A program made the position numbers and the translations under genes. Below are positions 22,021 through 33,789 of a stretch of DNA of 64,000 nucleotides, in pieces. This DNA is from Plantago major (taxonomy: Eukaryota; Streptophyta; Magnoliopsida; Lamiales; Plantaginaceae): positions 109,708 through 173,707 of the forward strand of contig JAIFAC010000121.1 of assembly GCA_026545765.1 (NCBI GenBank). Reading direction: 5' to 3'. Under the pieces are notes generated by a model. It was given only the letters and a program-made list of their open reading frames with translations. It made no database searches and was not told the DNA's origin. Position 1 is the first letter of the stretch. Each line of letters begins with the position of its first letter.

Positions 22021-24373
22021 AAGTCAATGTAATGATTCTTCAACCACCTATAGCATTGGTCGAAGCTAGGTAGTTGACAAAGGAAAAGGAGTTGCAACCC
22101 ACCTTTGAAAGAACAACAAGTTCACAAGAAACATGTGGATAAGGTCTCCAAAAGAAACACAACCTCGACATGCAACCATCCACATTGCTATATTACTAGG
22201 AAGGAAGAATTGTCGAATAGGCAAATTCTCATCGTTCATTTTATGAAAATAAAGATGGTGCAGAACTAGTAAGGCTTCAAGAGCGATTCGTAAAGCCAAA
22301 AGTGTTCGAAATGGCATCGCTATCGTGAATTGGAAAGGTCCTTCGCAACAATATAAGGAAGGACAAGAACAATGGCGCAAGGCCGATATTGCACGTAATA
22401 ACAGATGTATGGAAGAAATCTCGTGCCACTGAAAACCTGAATGCAGAGCTAGAAGGACCTGGCCAGAAAGGCTAAGTTTGCTGAAAAGCAACCCCAGAAA
22501 CCCAGGGTCCAGAAAGAACCAAAGGGAACACCAAGAAACACCCCAAAAAGGAAGATTGAGATCAAAATTACTGATTCTATTACATCTCCTTCTGATCAAG
22601 TTAGACAAAAACAAACTCCCAAGAAATTCACTAAAATGTGGATTCCACCGAAGAATGTTTAGTCTAGGTGGTTCTATCTCCGAGGCAAGAACCTAACTCC
22701 TGCTTCGTTTTGCGTAACGCCTCGACTAAGGCTCAACGGCTATTTGATAGTGGATGCGAAAGCACATGACAGAGACAAAGCAAATCGTCAACTACAAAAC
22801 TTGCAAGACCGGATCGACATCGACGGTTTGGAGGAGAATTAAATCCTCTCGATATGGCAACGCTAAATTGGGATCATTAACAATCACCGACGACATATGT
22901 TAAAGGTTTAAAATATAATCTATTTAGCATGAGCCAGCTTATGCATAAGGGATTCAATGTGAAATTCAAAGCAAAGTATTGCAAACTTATTGACAATGAG
23001 TCAAAGCAGACAGTCTTGGTTGCTCGGCAGAAAGGTAGTCTTTATGTTGCTGATTGGGCATCTGCCACAACTGAAGAATGTCTCATGGTGAGTCAATCAG
23101 TCACATAAGAGCACCGTTATGGCACAAAAGATCGAGTCACTTGAATTTCAAAACTGAACAAACTTGCTAAGAAAGAGTTGGTGGTTGGCCTTCCCAAAAC
23201 ATCTTTCAGAAAGGATGGTATCTGTTCTGCCTGTCAGATGGGGAAACAATCCAAAATCTCTTTCAAGTCCAAAACTAGACACTTTAGTGTTAGACCACTA
23301 CAACTATTACACATGGATCTTTTTGAATCATCTCAGAATTAGTTATGCAGGAAGAAGTATGGTCCGTTGTCAGAGATGACTTCTCAAGATTCACTTGAGT
23401 TGTCTTTCCAAGCACAAATCGATGCTAGGTGGAGATACCAAATTTGCTGAATAAGCTTGAAGTCATGAAAATGACAAGGTATCTCGCAATCGTAATGCAC
23501 TATGGTAATCGAAGTTTGTCAATCAATACATAAAGGAGTTTTGTACAAAGAAAGGTATACAACACCAACTTTCCTCTATGAGAACACCACAACAAAATGG
23601 TGTTGCAGAAGGAAAAATAGAACCCTTAAAGAAGCAAAGAAGGACAATGTCAATTACATCAAATAAGTGAAGTTTATCGGGTTGAAGCTATAAACACAAA
23701 GATGTTACACTCGTAATGTATGTTTGATAAACAAACACCATGACATGACCCCTTATGAACTCTTCGTTGGTAGACCCCTAATATCAAACATCTGAAAGTG
23801 TTTCGTTGTAGATGTTTTGTTCTTAACAATGGAAAAGAGTATCTAAGAACATTTCAACCAAAGGCAGATGAAGGTGTGTTTCTTGGTTATTCTATGAATA
23901 GCAAAGCATACAGAGTTTACAACAAAAGAACAAAGAAGATTGAAGAATCACCATGTCAGATTCTATGAAGGAAGCAAGAAAACACCCCTTGATGATGAAC
24001 TCGTAAAGGTTCAAGGAACTAATGATAAAGGATTCAAGAAGAACCCTAAAGGAAAAACATCATCAGGAAAGAGAGGATGATTCTGATGAAGAAAAGCATG
24101 AAATGCCTAGTAACAACCAGATGATTCTTAGACATGATGAAGAATTTCCTATGAGAATTCCAGAAATGGAAACTGAAGATGTTCATCAAAGAGCTAACTC
24201 TGGAAATGACCTCTCCGATGTGCATGTCCCGTAAAGCCCCCACATCGAAAGCAAGTGTCGACATTCACCGTCCTTCCGAGGTGCAAAATGTCAGACATCA
24301 AGAAGTATCAAGTCATAATCATAGTGATTCACATTCGATCACATAGATAAGTCAACCTACTAGCCCTAAACCC
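22021..24373 (+). pseudogene. C1 protease and integrase region
   Basis: A protease core WLFDSGC, the copia D-S-G aspartic protease motif, is at 22741-22759. GAG-pre-integrase follows at about 22860-23090 (YNLFSMSQLMHKGFNV). The integrase N-terminus is near 23110-23240 (VVGLPKTSF, ICSACQMGKQ of the HHCC finger). The catalytic core at 23290-23800 retains only pieces (LLHMDLF, TPYELF). These enzymes process Gag-Pol and insert the DNA copy. More than ten frame breaks are present, so function is lost as read. Confidence 0.8.
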
Positions 24374-25439
24374 ATGATGAGATGGATCAAGGATCATCTC
24401 AAAAGATGTGATCGACCAATCAATCAAGGTGTTAGGACTAGGAGAGCAATAGCTGAAAATGCTAATTCTCTTTTTGGATGTTTCATCTCAAACATTGAAC
24501 CTAAAACTATAGAAGAAGCATTAAGAGACCAAGACTGGATCTCTGCAATGCAAGAAGAGTTAGATCAGTTTGAGAGAAACAAAGTCTGGAAACTAGTTCC
24601 ATTTGTAGAAGGAATATCTGTGATTGGAACTAAGTGGGTTTTCAGAAACAAGATGAATGAATCTGGTGAAATTACCGTAAACAAAGCAAGGTTGGTTGCC
24701 AAGGATTCACCTGCACTAAAGGTTTAGATTTTGATGAGTCATATGCACCAAGCCATGATTGATGCAACAAGACTTTTCCGCCTTTGCAGCTCATAAAGAC
24801 TTTAAAGTTTATCAGATGGATGTCAAGAGTGCATTCTTGAATGGTGAGCTTGCTGAGGAAGTCTATGTTGAACAACCACCTGGCTTTGAAATTTCCTCAG
24901 AAAGTAGAATGGTCTATAAGCTACAGAAAGCTCTATATGGACTGAAATAGGTTCCAAGAGCATGGTATGACACTTTGGCCAAATACCTTCTGGAAAGTGG
25001 TTTCAAGAAAGGTGAAGTTGATAAAACTTTATTTACTTTAAATCATGATGGGAAACTACTCTTAGTTCAAGTATATGTTGATGACAATATATTTGGATCT
25101 AAGGACAAGCAACTTTGTGATGACTTTGCAAATCTCATGAAAAGTAAGTTTGAGATGAGCATGATGGGAGAATTGAACTATTTCCTAGGATTGCAAGTCA
25201 AGCAACTCAATGATGGAATATTCATTAGTCAGACAAAGTATGCAAAATACATGCTCACAAAGTTCAATCTTAAGCCTTCTGAAAAGAATGCTAAAATACC
25301 TATGAGCATAGGAACCAAGATGACCTATACTGAATCAGATAAGAGTGTTGATGAACACAAGTATAGGAAATTGATAGTTCACTACTTTACCTTATCGCAA
25401 GGCACTGATATTCAATATGCAACAGTGAAAGGTATGTGA
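24374..25439 (+). pseudogene. C1 copia reverse transcriptase
   Basis: This is the best-preserved part of the element. EEALRDQDWISAMQEELDQF starts the RT domain at about 24510 and GTKWVFRNKMNESGE follows. [20 protein letters not shown] holds the first catalytic Asp, and VYVDDNIFGS near 25071-25100 holds the YVDD box, where C2 and the family have I in place of N. Breaks are few: a shift near 24715-24760, a TAG after LYGLK at 24948, and a shift before 25440. RVT_2-type RT copies the element RNA. Confidence 0.88.
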
Positions 25440-25991
25440 AAGGTACAGAGATGTAGGTTTGTGGTATCCTAAAGAAAGTGGATCGAGTTTCGTCAAGTTA
25501 CTCAGATGCTGATTATGCTGGATCAATGCTTGATAGGAAAAGCACCTCAGGAACTTGTTAGTTTCTGGGAACTAGACTTATCTCATGGTTTAGCAAAAAG
25601 CAAAACTCAATTGCAACTTCTACCACAGAGGTCAATATATTGTCATTGTTGTCAGGCAACACAAATTTTGTGGATTCAACAATTACTCAGAGACTATGGA
25701 CTCAATGAAGAGAAAACTCCCATTTTATGTGATAAAACAAGTGCTATTGCAATCACACAGAACCCCAAGTTCCATGCCAGAACAAAGCACATTGATGTTA
25801 GACACCACTTCATCAGAGACCATGTTGAGAAAGGCAATATAGAGATACTCAAGATTGGCACAGAAGACCAACTTGTAGATATCTTCACCAAGCCCCTACA
25901 AGAAAGCCGGTTTTTGACCTTATGACATAGTCTTGGGTTAATGGAGATGCCTAAGGATGAAAAATGTCCTGAATCTCTAAAGTCTGAGTAA
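25440..25991 (+). pseudogene. C1 copia RNase H and end of pol
   Basis: Pieces of copia RNase H occur in shifting frames: SDADYAGSMLDRKSTSGTC at about 25505, NSIATSTTE near 25607, TKHIDVRHHFIRDHVEKG near 25788 and LVDIFTKPLQESRF near 25877. The pol stop TAA is at about 25989-25991 after CPESLKSE. The domain degrades the RNA strand during reverse transcription. Two frameshifts are needed to read it through. Confidence 0.85.
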
Positions 25992-26679
25992 GTGAGGTAG
26001 AAAAGAAGTAGGGCTCTGAGAACAGGTTCTCAGAATGCCAAGCTGATAAGAAGTGATGCAAAGGTTTCTGAGTAGCAACACTCAGAAAGGCAAAACATTT
26101 CTGGAACGGGTATCCAGAAAGGCAAAGGTTGGTACACACTAAATATGTAAATAAAATTAGAACTTACTTACTGAGAGTGGGCCAAATACATTCAAACAAC
26201 TGAAGCTTCTGACACTTGAATTCAGAAAGCTATTTAGTCATAAAGAGAAAAGACACACAAAGCCCGAAAAGTATAAGTCCTGAAAGTCAAACATGTCCAA
26301 TGTCTTGTATTTTTGCCATTTTTATGATAAACAATATAAAGATAAGGACTTGACACTCAGAATGATCAGTTCAAACGATTGAATGTTCTTACTCTTTACT
26401 AAGTGACATAATAGATGTAACTTGTCAAAAATCCATCAAGTCGGCACAATATCATTTGTTGATTGATATCATTACAAAATATTCAATATAAGCCCTTGAT
26501 GAATAAACGTTTGATCTCAACGGTTGAGATTAAAACCAAGCAAGTAATGTCTGTTGAGAAATGCAGACATGGCCCACTACGCATTTGATGAAGAACGTGT
26601 GTCATACCACGCCTATGCAGATACAAAGACACTCATTCATATTCGCCTATGTATGTTGTATCTATGTACATTTTGTTCG
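25992..26679 (+). other. C1 spacer between pol and the extra transcription unit
   Basis: There is no coding region. A CTGAGAACAGGTTCTCAG inverted motif at 26016-26033 could form a hairpin just after the pol stop. The same spacer is present in C2 (50396-51085). GGCCCA, a motif common in plant proximal promoters, occurs in CATGGCCCACTACG at 26570 and also at 50990 in C2, about 110 bp before the TATA box. Confidence 0.6.
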
Positions 26680-26690
26680 CTATATATAGG
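26680..26690 (+). promoter_or_regulatory. TATA box inside C1, ahead of the extra region
   Basis: CTATATATAGG lies about 185 bp before the ATG at 26875. It is followed by a CT/A-rich leader without upstream long frames. C2 has the same box at 51088-51100 and the same spacing to its ATG. This looks like an internal promoter separate from the LTR promoter. It is inferred from sequence only. Confidence 0.6.
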
Positions 26691-26874
26691 ACTTGGGCAA
26701 AAGAAAACACTTTACCAATTCAAATTTCTTACTTTCATCAAAACAAGAAAATCTCTCAAGATTTCAAAAACCCTTCAAGAACTCAACTTCATGCTTAGTC
26801 TTCCAAAAGATAGACTAATCCCGATTAATCTTGCAAAACCCTCCGAAAACACTCACTAAGACTCTATATAAGAG

Positions 26875-29800
26875 ATGGCACCCAAGAAGATGACCACCAA
26901 GAACCCTAAGGTCAGATTATCCGCCTTCCTCAAAAGCAAGGAGGAAAGGAACTTAAGGTGTTGAATAAACGCCTTCTGGGAAAGTTCACCCCATCTGACT
27001 GGAATCCAAGTCACAAGATGAATTGGGGAGCTTTTCTAGTGAAGAAGTATGTACTTGCAGTCATTTCTTCCAAACCAGATAGGAAACTAATATTGGGGAT
27101 GCTGAAAAGTTTCCATATCTTTAAGTTTCTGTCTGCTGCACCCAGTGGACTATCCACACTGGATGTGCTAGAATTCTATAACAACTCCAAAATCTTCACA
27201 AAGGTTGTGAATGATGAAGAAGAGAAATACATGGAGACTGAAGTTCAAGGACAAGAAATTGTCCTAGACTGCAAGACTTTCTGCAAGATATTCCGATTGA
27301 AAAATCGAGGAACAATTGAAGACATCAACATCAAGGATGCTCCCATGATCCAAGGCATCAAAGAGCTATTTGAAGCAATCCAGTTTGAAAATGCAAAGGG
27401 TTGCCTAGGAGAATTTGTTCTAAAAGCCATCAGAACTAGTCATCTCCAGAAACACTGGAGTACTTTAGCTCTCATTCTGGTCCGTTGCTTTGATGGCAAC
27501 AAAGGTGGAGTGGACCAGATAAGCATGGAGAGATGGATGATGATGTATCTTCTGAACAAGAAGCTTGAAGGGCAGGAAACCCACTTCAATTGGGGGAAGT
27601 ATGCCTTCAATAAATTCCTTGGACGTATTGAGGAATTTGAGCTCAAGATCATCGATGGCTTTGCTGAGCCAAAGGCCAATATGCACTTTGGCCTCAGAAT
27701 TTGTCACATTCTGGAAACAATGGGAATCACTCTCAGAGAGCGGCAGGAAATCCCAGTCACCAACTCCCTTTTCAGACACGCCTTTGAAGAAAAGGAGAGA
27801 CTTGTCACGAGAAAGCTCGTAGAGAGGCGTAAGAGCATGAAGTCGCCTCAAGGTGAGGAGGTCTCGAAAGCAAGCTCAAGCTCAACCTCCAGCTGCCAAG
27901 ATAAAGAGGACTCAAAGCAAAAGAGCCTCCAAGTCCCTAAACCTACAAGAGGCACAACCTTCCTGAGACAAGGTCTCAAGATGTCGACGCCTGTAAAGGC
28001 AACCTGTAATGCCCCAAGAATTCTCGAGCGACCGCCTGTAACTCTCCGTAGATGATAGAAATATCATAGACGGGTCTGCACTAACACCGGATAGTGACTC
28101 GAGGATGATGAAGTACTTGCAAAAGTACTCAAAAGGTCCAAGTATGAGACCCATGGAGGAGCATCAAGCTCAGCCTCTCAGAAAGAAAGGAGCCCCTCTG
28201 CCTAGTAGGAAGAAGAAGGCCTGGGTGAGGAAGATAGAATGCTGGAAGATCCTGACATTGCTTCCACATTCACTGTGCCATCACAAAAGGTTGTTGAAGA
28301 AAACCCTGTTCTTGAACAGGTTCCTCAACCTTCTGAGAGAGCTCAACTCTCAAAAAGGGATCAGACTGAGATGGAGACTCAGAATGATACTCTAGAGGAC
28401 AACAACAATGAGCAAAGAGAGGTTGTGGAGAATCCACTAGTCCAAGAGACCCAAGCTCAAATTCGACTCTATTCAGGTAACAAAGATGGTTTGTATTTAA
28501 CTTGTGAACATAGGTATATGTTAACTAGTTATTCATAAGCTTTGTTTGTTACAGGCCAATTTAGAGGCAATCTTTCAAGGGGAAGAAAACTTGTCCACCC
28601 CCTTGAATCAAGAAGAGGTTCCTCCAACCTCAGAACATCAAGAAGAGTCTGTCCCACATGTAGTAAAGTTATCTATGAACAAGAAATAACTAACTAAAAA
28701 TGTTCTTATCTTATGTTCTAATATTCTTAATGTCTCTTCTTAGGCTCCAACTGAGGAAGTAGTGGTGGTGGAACCAACACCCCAAAACCAAGAGATTCCA
28801 GAGGCTGAAAAGCTCTCTGAGGAAGTATGTACTGAGCCTTCTGCTGAGAAGGTAAGTAATCAGTAATAGTCTCCTTCAAGAGTGCTCTGGAAAACCCACT
28901 ACTAAATCTTTTATGTTTGTTCTACAGCTCAATGTAAGAACAATTGGATGGAGAAATAGTAGTGTTATCTCTTCCAAAGGAAACTGAAACTGCTGAACAA
29001 GCAGTATCTGCAGAAAAGGTGCCAGAAATCCCCAAGGTTTCTGAGGAACATGCTACTGAGCTTCCTCACTTGGAAGTAAGTGAAGCCTCAGAAAGCATAT
29101 TTCTATATATCTTTCTCTGATAAACAAGTTTCTGAAACCATAATTGCTTCTAATTCTCAGGTTCAAGCAGAAAGAAAGGATGCTGAGGATCAGACTTCTC
29201 CTCACACCAAAGAATCTGAGGTCTCTGAGACCAAACAAGCAGAAGTCCAAGCAAATGAGCCTAGTGTTTCTACATTGTATGCTCAGAAAGCTTACTTTTG
29301 CACACAGATACTAACACAAGTGGTTTGAACAAAACTAACTTGATCCCTTTCTTTCAGGCTCAAAGTCTAGTGCCAATCAATTTACTCCAAGCCTTCCAGA
29401 AGCACACTCTCAAGAAACATCTAAAGTGCTTCGATAATGAGTAAAATCGTAAAGGCCGACCTTTCTGAAGTTGCAAGAGTAATTGATATCCCAGAGAAGA
29501 GGGCCATAGCATTCAATTTGGAAGATCATGTCCATGCTATGTTTCCCACAGAGTCTTACTCCTTTGCCACTCTGATGGATGATACCTTCATAAATGAAGT
29601 GGCACGAAGACTCATAGCAGATTTCCAAGCTGCAGATGCTCAAACCCAAGAGCAGATGGTGACCCATCCTGCCTTGCCCAACAAGGTCACTACTTATCCA
29701 GCTGAGCAAGAAGAAGTTAATGGGAGGATGATTACATTCCCAAATGTGATCAACCTGGTTTCAGAAGATAAAGAGGAGATGGACGAGAACGATTACCAAG

Positions 29801-32076
29801 AACCTTCTTCTGAGCATCCAAGTCAAGAAAACAAGAAAAAGGATGATGATGATGATGATGATGATGATCAGAATGATGATACCCAACCTGGACAAGGCGG
29901 GATTCAGAAAGCTAGCAAAGGAAGTGGAGAAAAGGCTACTCCTTCAAATGCTCAGAGAGCCCCATCATCATCACCCCCAAAGTCTCATTAGAATACCCAA
30001 CAGACCGATCAGCAAGACATAATTGAAGAAATCTCAGCCGCTGAGTTCAGGATTGAACAACTCAGACAGAAGTTGGAAGAAGAGAAGAGAATTAACTTAG
30101 AGTGCCAAGCACAAGTTGATGAGAAGGAAGCTAAGATTCAAAAGCTCAGAGAAGCTAATGCTAAAGAATTGGCCCTTCTGGATGAGCAAAGAAGTTTGGA
30201 AAGACAGATCAGCATTACCGAAATTAAATTGATGCCATGCGTACTGTTGATGAAGAAGCACAAGATGCTGAGACTGCATCAGAAAGACCTTCTACATCTT
30301 CTCAAAAGGCCAGCACACTTGATGGAAAACAGAAGAAGATTGCCAATCTGCAAACAATCCAAGAAAAGGATTATGATAGTGATACTGAAGAAAACCGAAA
30401 CTTGATCACCCCAGAAGAACATGAGAAACTTATCACTATGAAAAGTTAGCCCTTCCGCCCCTCAACTATTTTCTCGCCAGTGCATCAAGAAGTGATGAGC
30501 ACAGTCTAGAACAAGTGTTTTCGAACTAAGAGATGATTTGTTGCTCAAGATACTCAAGTCCTACAACAATTCAAGAGATGAAAGATTTCGTCACCGATTG
30601 TCAACAGAGCAACCAAAGATAGCCCTCTCTCGTAAAGATCTAGCTTTGATCGTGGAAGATGACTACAACAATGCCAACCTAGCACTAATGTAAGCCATCC
30701 ATGCTACTCAACAAGCAGATGTTATTCTAAGGCCTCTTGAAGAGCTCAATGAAAAGAGCAAGAATTGGTTAGCAAAACAAGGACTTGAAGAAAGAAATCC
30801 AAGAACCGGGTGCACAACAACCTCCGTAAAAACTTTCAATCACTCTAAGCTTATGCTATCATGAGTCACCATTCATGACTAAGGGGAAGAAGAGATGCCT
30901 CAAAAGGCAGAGGAAGAAAAGAAAACAATCAATTCCTCCTCCTCAAGTCAACTAGTCATCAAGGACACCGAGATGCCCCGTCAAGAAGTTGTTCATCAAC
31001 CAAATGTAAGGCCGAGAAGTATTGTTACTAGGAACCAAATCCTTAGGATCTCGATGGGAACAACTGTAATAATCCTAAAGAAGGAAAAGACCAAGAAGAA
31101 GGAGAAGTGAGAGGCCAAGAAAGCCGCAAGTCTCCAATTTTGACTTCAATGATGATGAGGATGATTCGATGAACATCCACTTCACAAGAAAAGGAGACAA
31201 ATAACTACTTCACAACCTCCTCTCGGCAAAGAAGTTCTTAGCGCCTGTAACTCCTTCTGGCAACACCAAGTCTATACAAGGAGGATCTACCAGCACAGCC
31301 TCAAGGCAGGAAGAAAGGGTTAGAGGATCTCCTGACAGAAGGACACCTAACAGAACGGCAAGAAGGGATTCCCAATTTGGTAGAGTAAACAGAGAAACTC
31401 ATCAAGAAAGGCCAACTGATGCCCACATTGAGTATGTAAAGACTAGTAATGAAGAGTCTTCATATAGGTGCATTCTGAACAAGAGAGGGTATTGATTTCG
31501 AACTACAACATCTACTTGTGAATGATAAGTTTCCAACTCCCATGCTCAATCAGATCCTGAAATGGAAAGAAGGAAAGCCAGAATTGCTAAAAACTGAGCA
31601 CCTTCAAGCCTGGCTAAATTTTGAAGTAGAAAAGAGGAATGAAGCCAGAAAGATGGATCTTTCTTTTGCCTGTCCTTACCCAAAGCCTGATGATGTACAC
31701 AAGGTAAGAAAGCTGGATGGTAGCTACAGCAGGAAGAACAAACTAGGTGTTCCAACCTATGAGTCATTCTATATGACATCGATGAATACCTAGATGATTT
31801 ACACTATCCGGAAGAAATATACAAGTATTTCAACCTATCTCACCGACATAGACCACTCGGTCTGGGAAAGTACTTCCGGTCAAACACTTTCAAGGAAGAA
31901 TCACAAGCTCGCAAGAGTTACCATGAAATATGTGACTTATCCGTAAAGATGAGCCTTCGTCAAGGATTCTTTATGACTATGTCCAAGAATGCGTAAAAGT
32001 GGATGATCATGTCAATCGATCCGTAGGGTGTCAAGAACTCGAGGTATCCGAACCCAAGTTGCATTTCAAGACTTGA
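26875..32076 (+). CDS. C1 extra multi-exon region downstream of pol (captured gene?)
   Basis: The start ATG (MAPKKMTTKNPKVR) is shared with C2. After one shift at about 26955, a 365-codon frame runs to 28055. Its first 290 residues are globular (LDVLEFYNNSKIF, VLDCKTFCKIFRLKNRG, HFNWGKYAFNKFLGRIEEFE) and resemble the putative plant transposon protein family (PF20167-like), by eye only. Five introns separate Glu/Pro-rich exons at 28477-29357. Then comes a 184-codon frame at 29437-29991 with an Asp run, a coiled coil (about 30001-30230) and a conserved C-terminal region (about 31440-32076; YRCILNKRGY, ILYDYVQECVKVDDHV). There is no signal peptide or membrane span, so it is not a classical env. 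Breaks near 28050-28240 and 30400-31400 look like the CAG/CTG artefact. C2 carries the whole region too. Confidence 0.6.
28477..29357 (+). other. Five-intron phase-0 exon array in the C1 extra region
   Basis: Introns inferred: 28477-28554 (78 nt), 28663-28743 (81), 28852-28927 (76), 29076-29160 (85) and 29277-29357 (81). Donors read GTAACA, GTAAAG, GTAAGT, GTAAGT and GTATGC. Acceptors are TTACAG, TCTTAG, TCTACAG, TTCTCAG and TTTCAG after T-rich tracts. Stops occur inside the introns, while the exons stay open in one frame. Exons of 108, 108, about 148 and about 116 nt fit codon multiples once single-base errors are allowed, so every intron is phase 0. The peptides are rich in Glu, Pro, Ser and Thr (EEVVVVEPTPQNQEIPEAEK). 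C2 keeps the donors and, apart from CAG changes, the acceptors. Confidence 0.72.
29845..29878 (+). repeat. (GAT)n trinucleotide run coding poly-Asp
   Basis: About nine GAT codons in a row encode a poly-aspartate run inside the acidic part of the extra region. C2 has lost most of it (near 54170-54200), so the tract length is unstable between copies. Confidence 0.85.
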
Positions 32077-32435
32077 AGACTAGTAACATTAGAATACTCT
32101 CGAGCTCGATTCTCCTTTGTTCTAATTTACTTAGTATGTTTTGTTACTTTTGTAATCTTGCCGATTGTTTCTAAATTTCTCTATCCGTAAAAGTCAGATC
32201 TTATTCTCAGAACTGCATCTATCTCAAGATCATACTCTCGATACATTCTAATAGATGACAACTTATCAAAGAAAGATCACTTCTTGTGATTTGGTTGATG
32301 TTTACTTTCCGCACTTAATTCAACTAAAATTGAATATCATTTGAAATGATTAAGTGGTGGATTGTTTTCTTCCAAAGATACAAATTTGTAATAGACTTAA
32401 AGATAGTCATGGATGACCGATCAAAAGGGGAAATT
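32077..32435 (+). other. C1 3' untranslated stretch and polypurine tract
   Basis: A T-rich, stop-rich sequence follows the TGA at 32074-32076 and looks like a 3' UTR. It ends with the polypurine tract AAAAGGGGAAAT at 32423-32434, one base before the 3' LTR, which would prime plus-strand DNA synthesis. C2 has AAAAGGGAATTT in the same place. Confidence 0.75.
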
Positions 32436-33784
32436 TGTTAGAATATCTCGTTAGTATTTTGATCACTCATCACATGTTCTTATCTTAGCCGTAAAGGTGA
32501 TTAACCACTCGTTCACTTGAACATTGTAAAAGAGGAAATCACTAAGTATGATTAGTTTAGTAAATCTCAGATTAGACTATAGGTCTCGAGTGTAATTTTT
32601 ATTTCCGTAAGACCATGAAGATCAATTCTAGCAATGGATCTTTTTCTCAAGATTAGAAGACTAAAGATTGCACAAGATTTATGAAGATATCAAGGTTTAG
32701 TCTAACCTGTAAAGACTATTTCCTTAATCCTTTCTTAAGTGTATATTACTTACTTTTGAAATATGATTCTAGACATATGACATCATGAGTATGGAGCATG
32801 CAAGCCATCGTAAAGGCTCATGTATCCATTGAAGACTACAGACAAGAAATAGTACAAGTGCATTAATTGCATCGTAAAAGTCATCAAGCACAAGTCCTCT
32901 CGAGACATGAGACAAGGACTTCGAGTACTCATTTCAAGATAAGTATGGATTGAATTTGAATCAGGTCTAACGGATATCAATCCAACAACTCTCAAATTCA
33001 TCTATATATATCACACACTTAGATGCCGAGAAATACACCTTAGAACGCTTCTATCTTGCAAACTTACCATCAAGCAAAGTATTCTCTCAAGCACTCTACT
33101 ACCCATTCAAAGCTTTCGGCTCAAGATTCACTAGTAGTTCTAAGTTATCCTCGAACCTTAACAAGAGATTGTTATTCGTGAAAGAGTTGAACTATCGACA
33201 CCCTTTCAAGCTCATTCTCCGTAACGGACATCAATTATGGTTCAAGAAAAGAGCGATCGCTATCCACCTAACAAGTGTATTTAAGTTTTTTTCTATTAGC
33301 CTCTCAAAACATAATCAAAAGTTATACGAAGCCTCTCGACAAACCTTATAACCAACACCATCAAGGCGTGAGTAGAAGAAGTACTGATTCGGGAAATCAA
33401 GGAATAACTCCAAGGTTATCTCGAGTAGGAAGTACTTAGCTCTAGGAGTCAGAATAACTCAGGGGAACATTTGGTTGGGAACCATTTGTTTAGGAATCTT
33501 AGAATAGGATTATTGTAAGGTGAACTCAATTATCTGTTTAGTGAATTCTAGGTCTCGTAAAGACCAAGTGGATTAGTGGAGGATTACGCCACCTCCAGAT
33601 ACCACTATACTTTGTGTCATTTACTTTTCTCAGATTTACATTTCAGAAAGCACACACACATATTTATTGTTTCAAGACTTACCTATCTTAAAGTCTTCCG
33701 CCTCGAATTTAAGTATCGACAAAAGTTTTAAAAGACTATTCAAATTTCCTCTAGTCTTTTACTTTGCCGTTATCTCGACCAACA
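32436..33784 (+). repeat. C1 3' LTR
   Basis: It begins TGTTAGAATATC and ends CTCGACCAACA. It is collinear with the 5' LTR. Relative to that copy many CAGAA sites read CGTAA (for example 32606-32610) and many CTG sites are altered, far more than ordinary substitutions. Confidence 0.93.
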
Positions 33785-33789
33785 ATGGT
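33785..33789. repeat. C1 target-site duplication, right
   Basis: ATGGT is identical to 18750-18754. Confidence 0.95.

Larger units (their letters stand above)
18755..33784 (+). mobile_element. C1: complete 15.0-kb Sirevirus-like Ty1/copia element
   Basis: Two LTRs (18755-20155 and 32436-33784), a perfect 5-bp TSD and a polypurine tract define the ends. The internal order is gag with CCHC remnant and long coiled coil, protease, integrase, reverse transcriptase, RNase H, a spacer, then a 5.2-kb extra transcription-unit-like region before the 3' LTR. The LTR of about 1.4 kb, the Met-tRNA-type PBS in its sister C2, an elongated Gag with coiled coil and an extra downstream region fit the Sirevirus (Maximus/SIRE) lineage of copia. 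At 15 kb it is long for copia, because of the extra region. It sits inside G1 gag. Confidence 0.92.

Noticed and set aside
22066..22614. Minus-strand 182-codon open frame
   Set aside because: It is antisense to the C1 gag-pol linker and is not open in C2. It is a shadow of the plus-strand coding region.
26875..32076. Classical envelope gene
   Set aside because: No signal peptide, transmembrane segment or fusion-like hydrophobic region is visible. The region is acidic, coiled-coil and exon-split.
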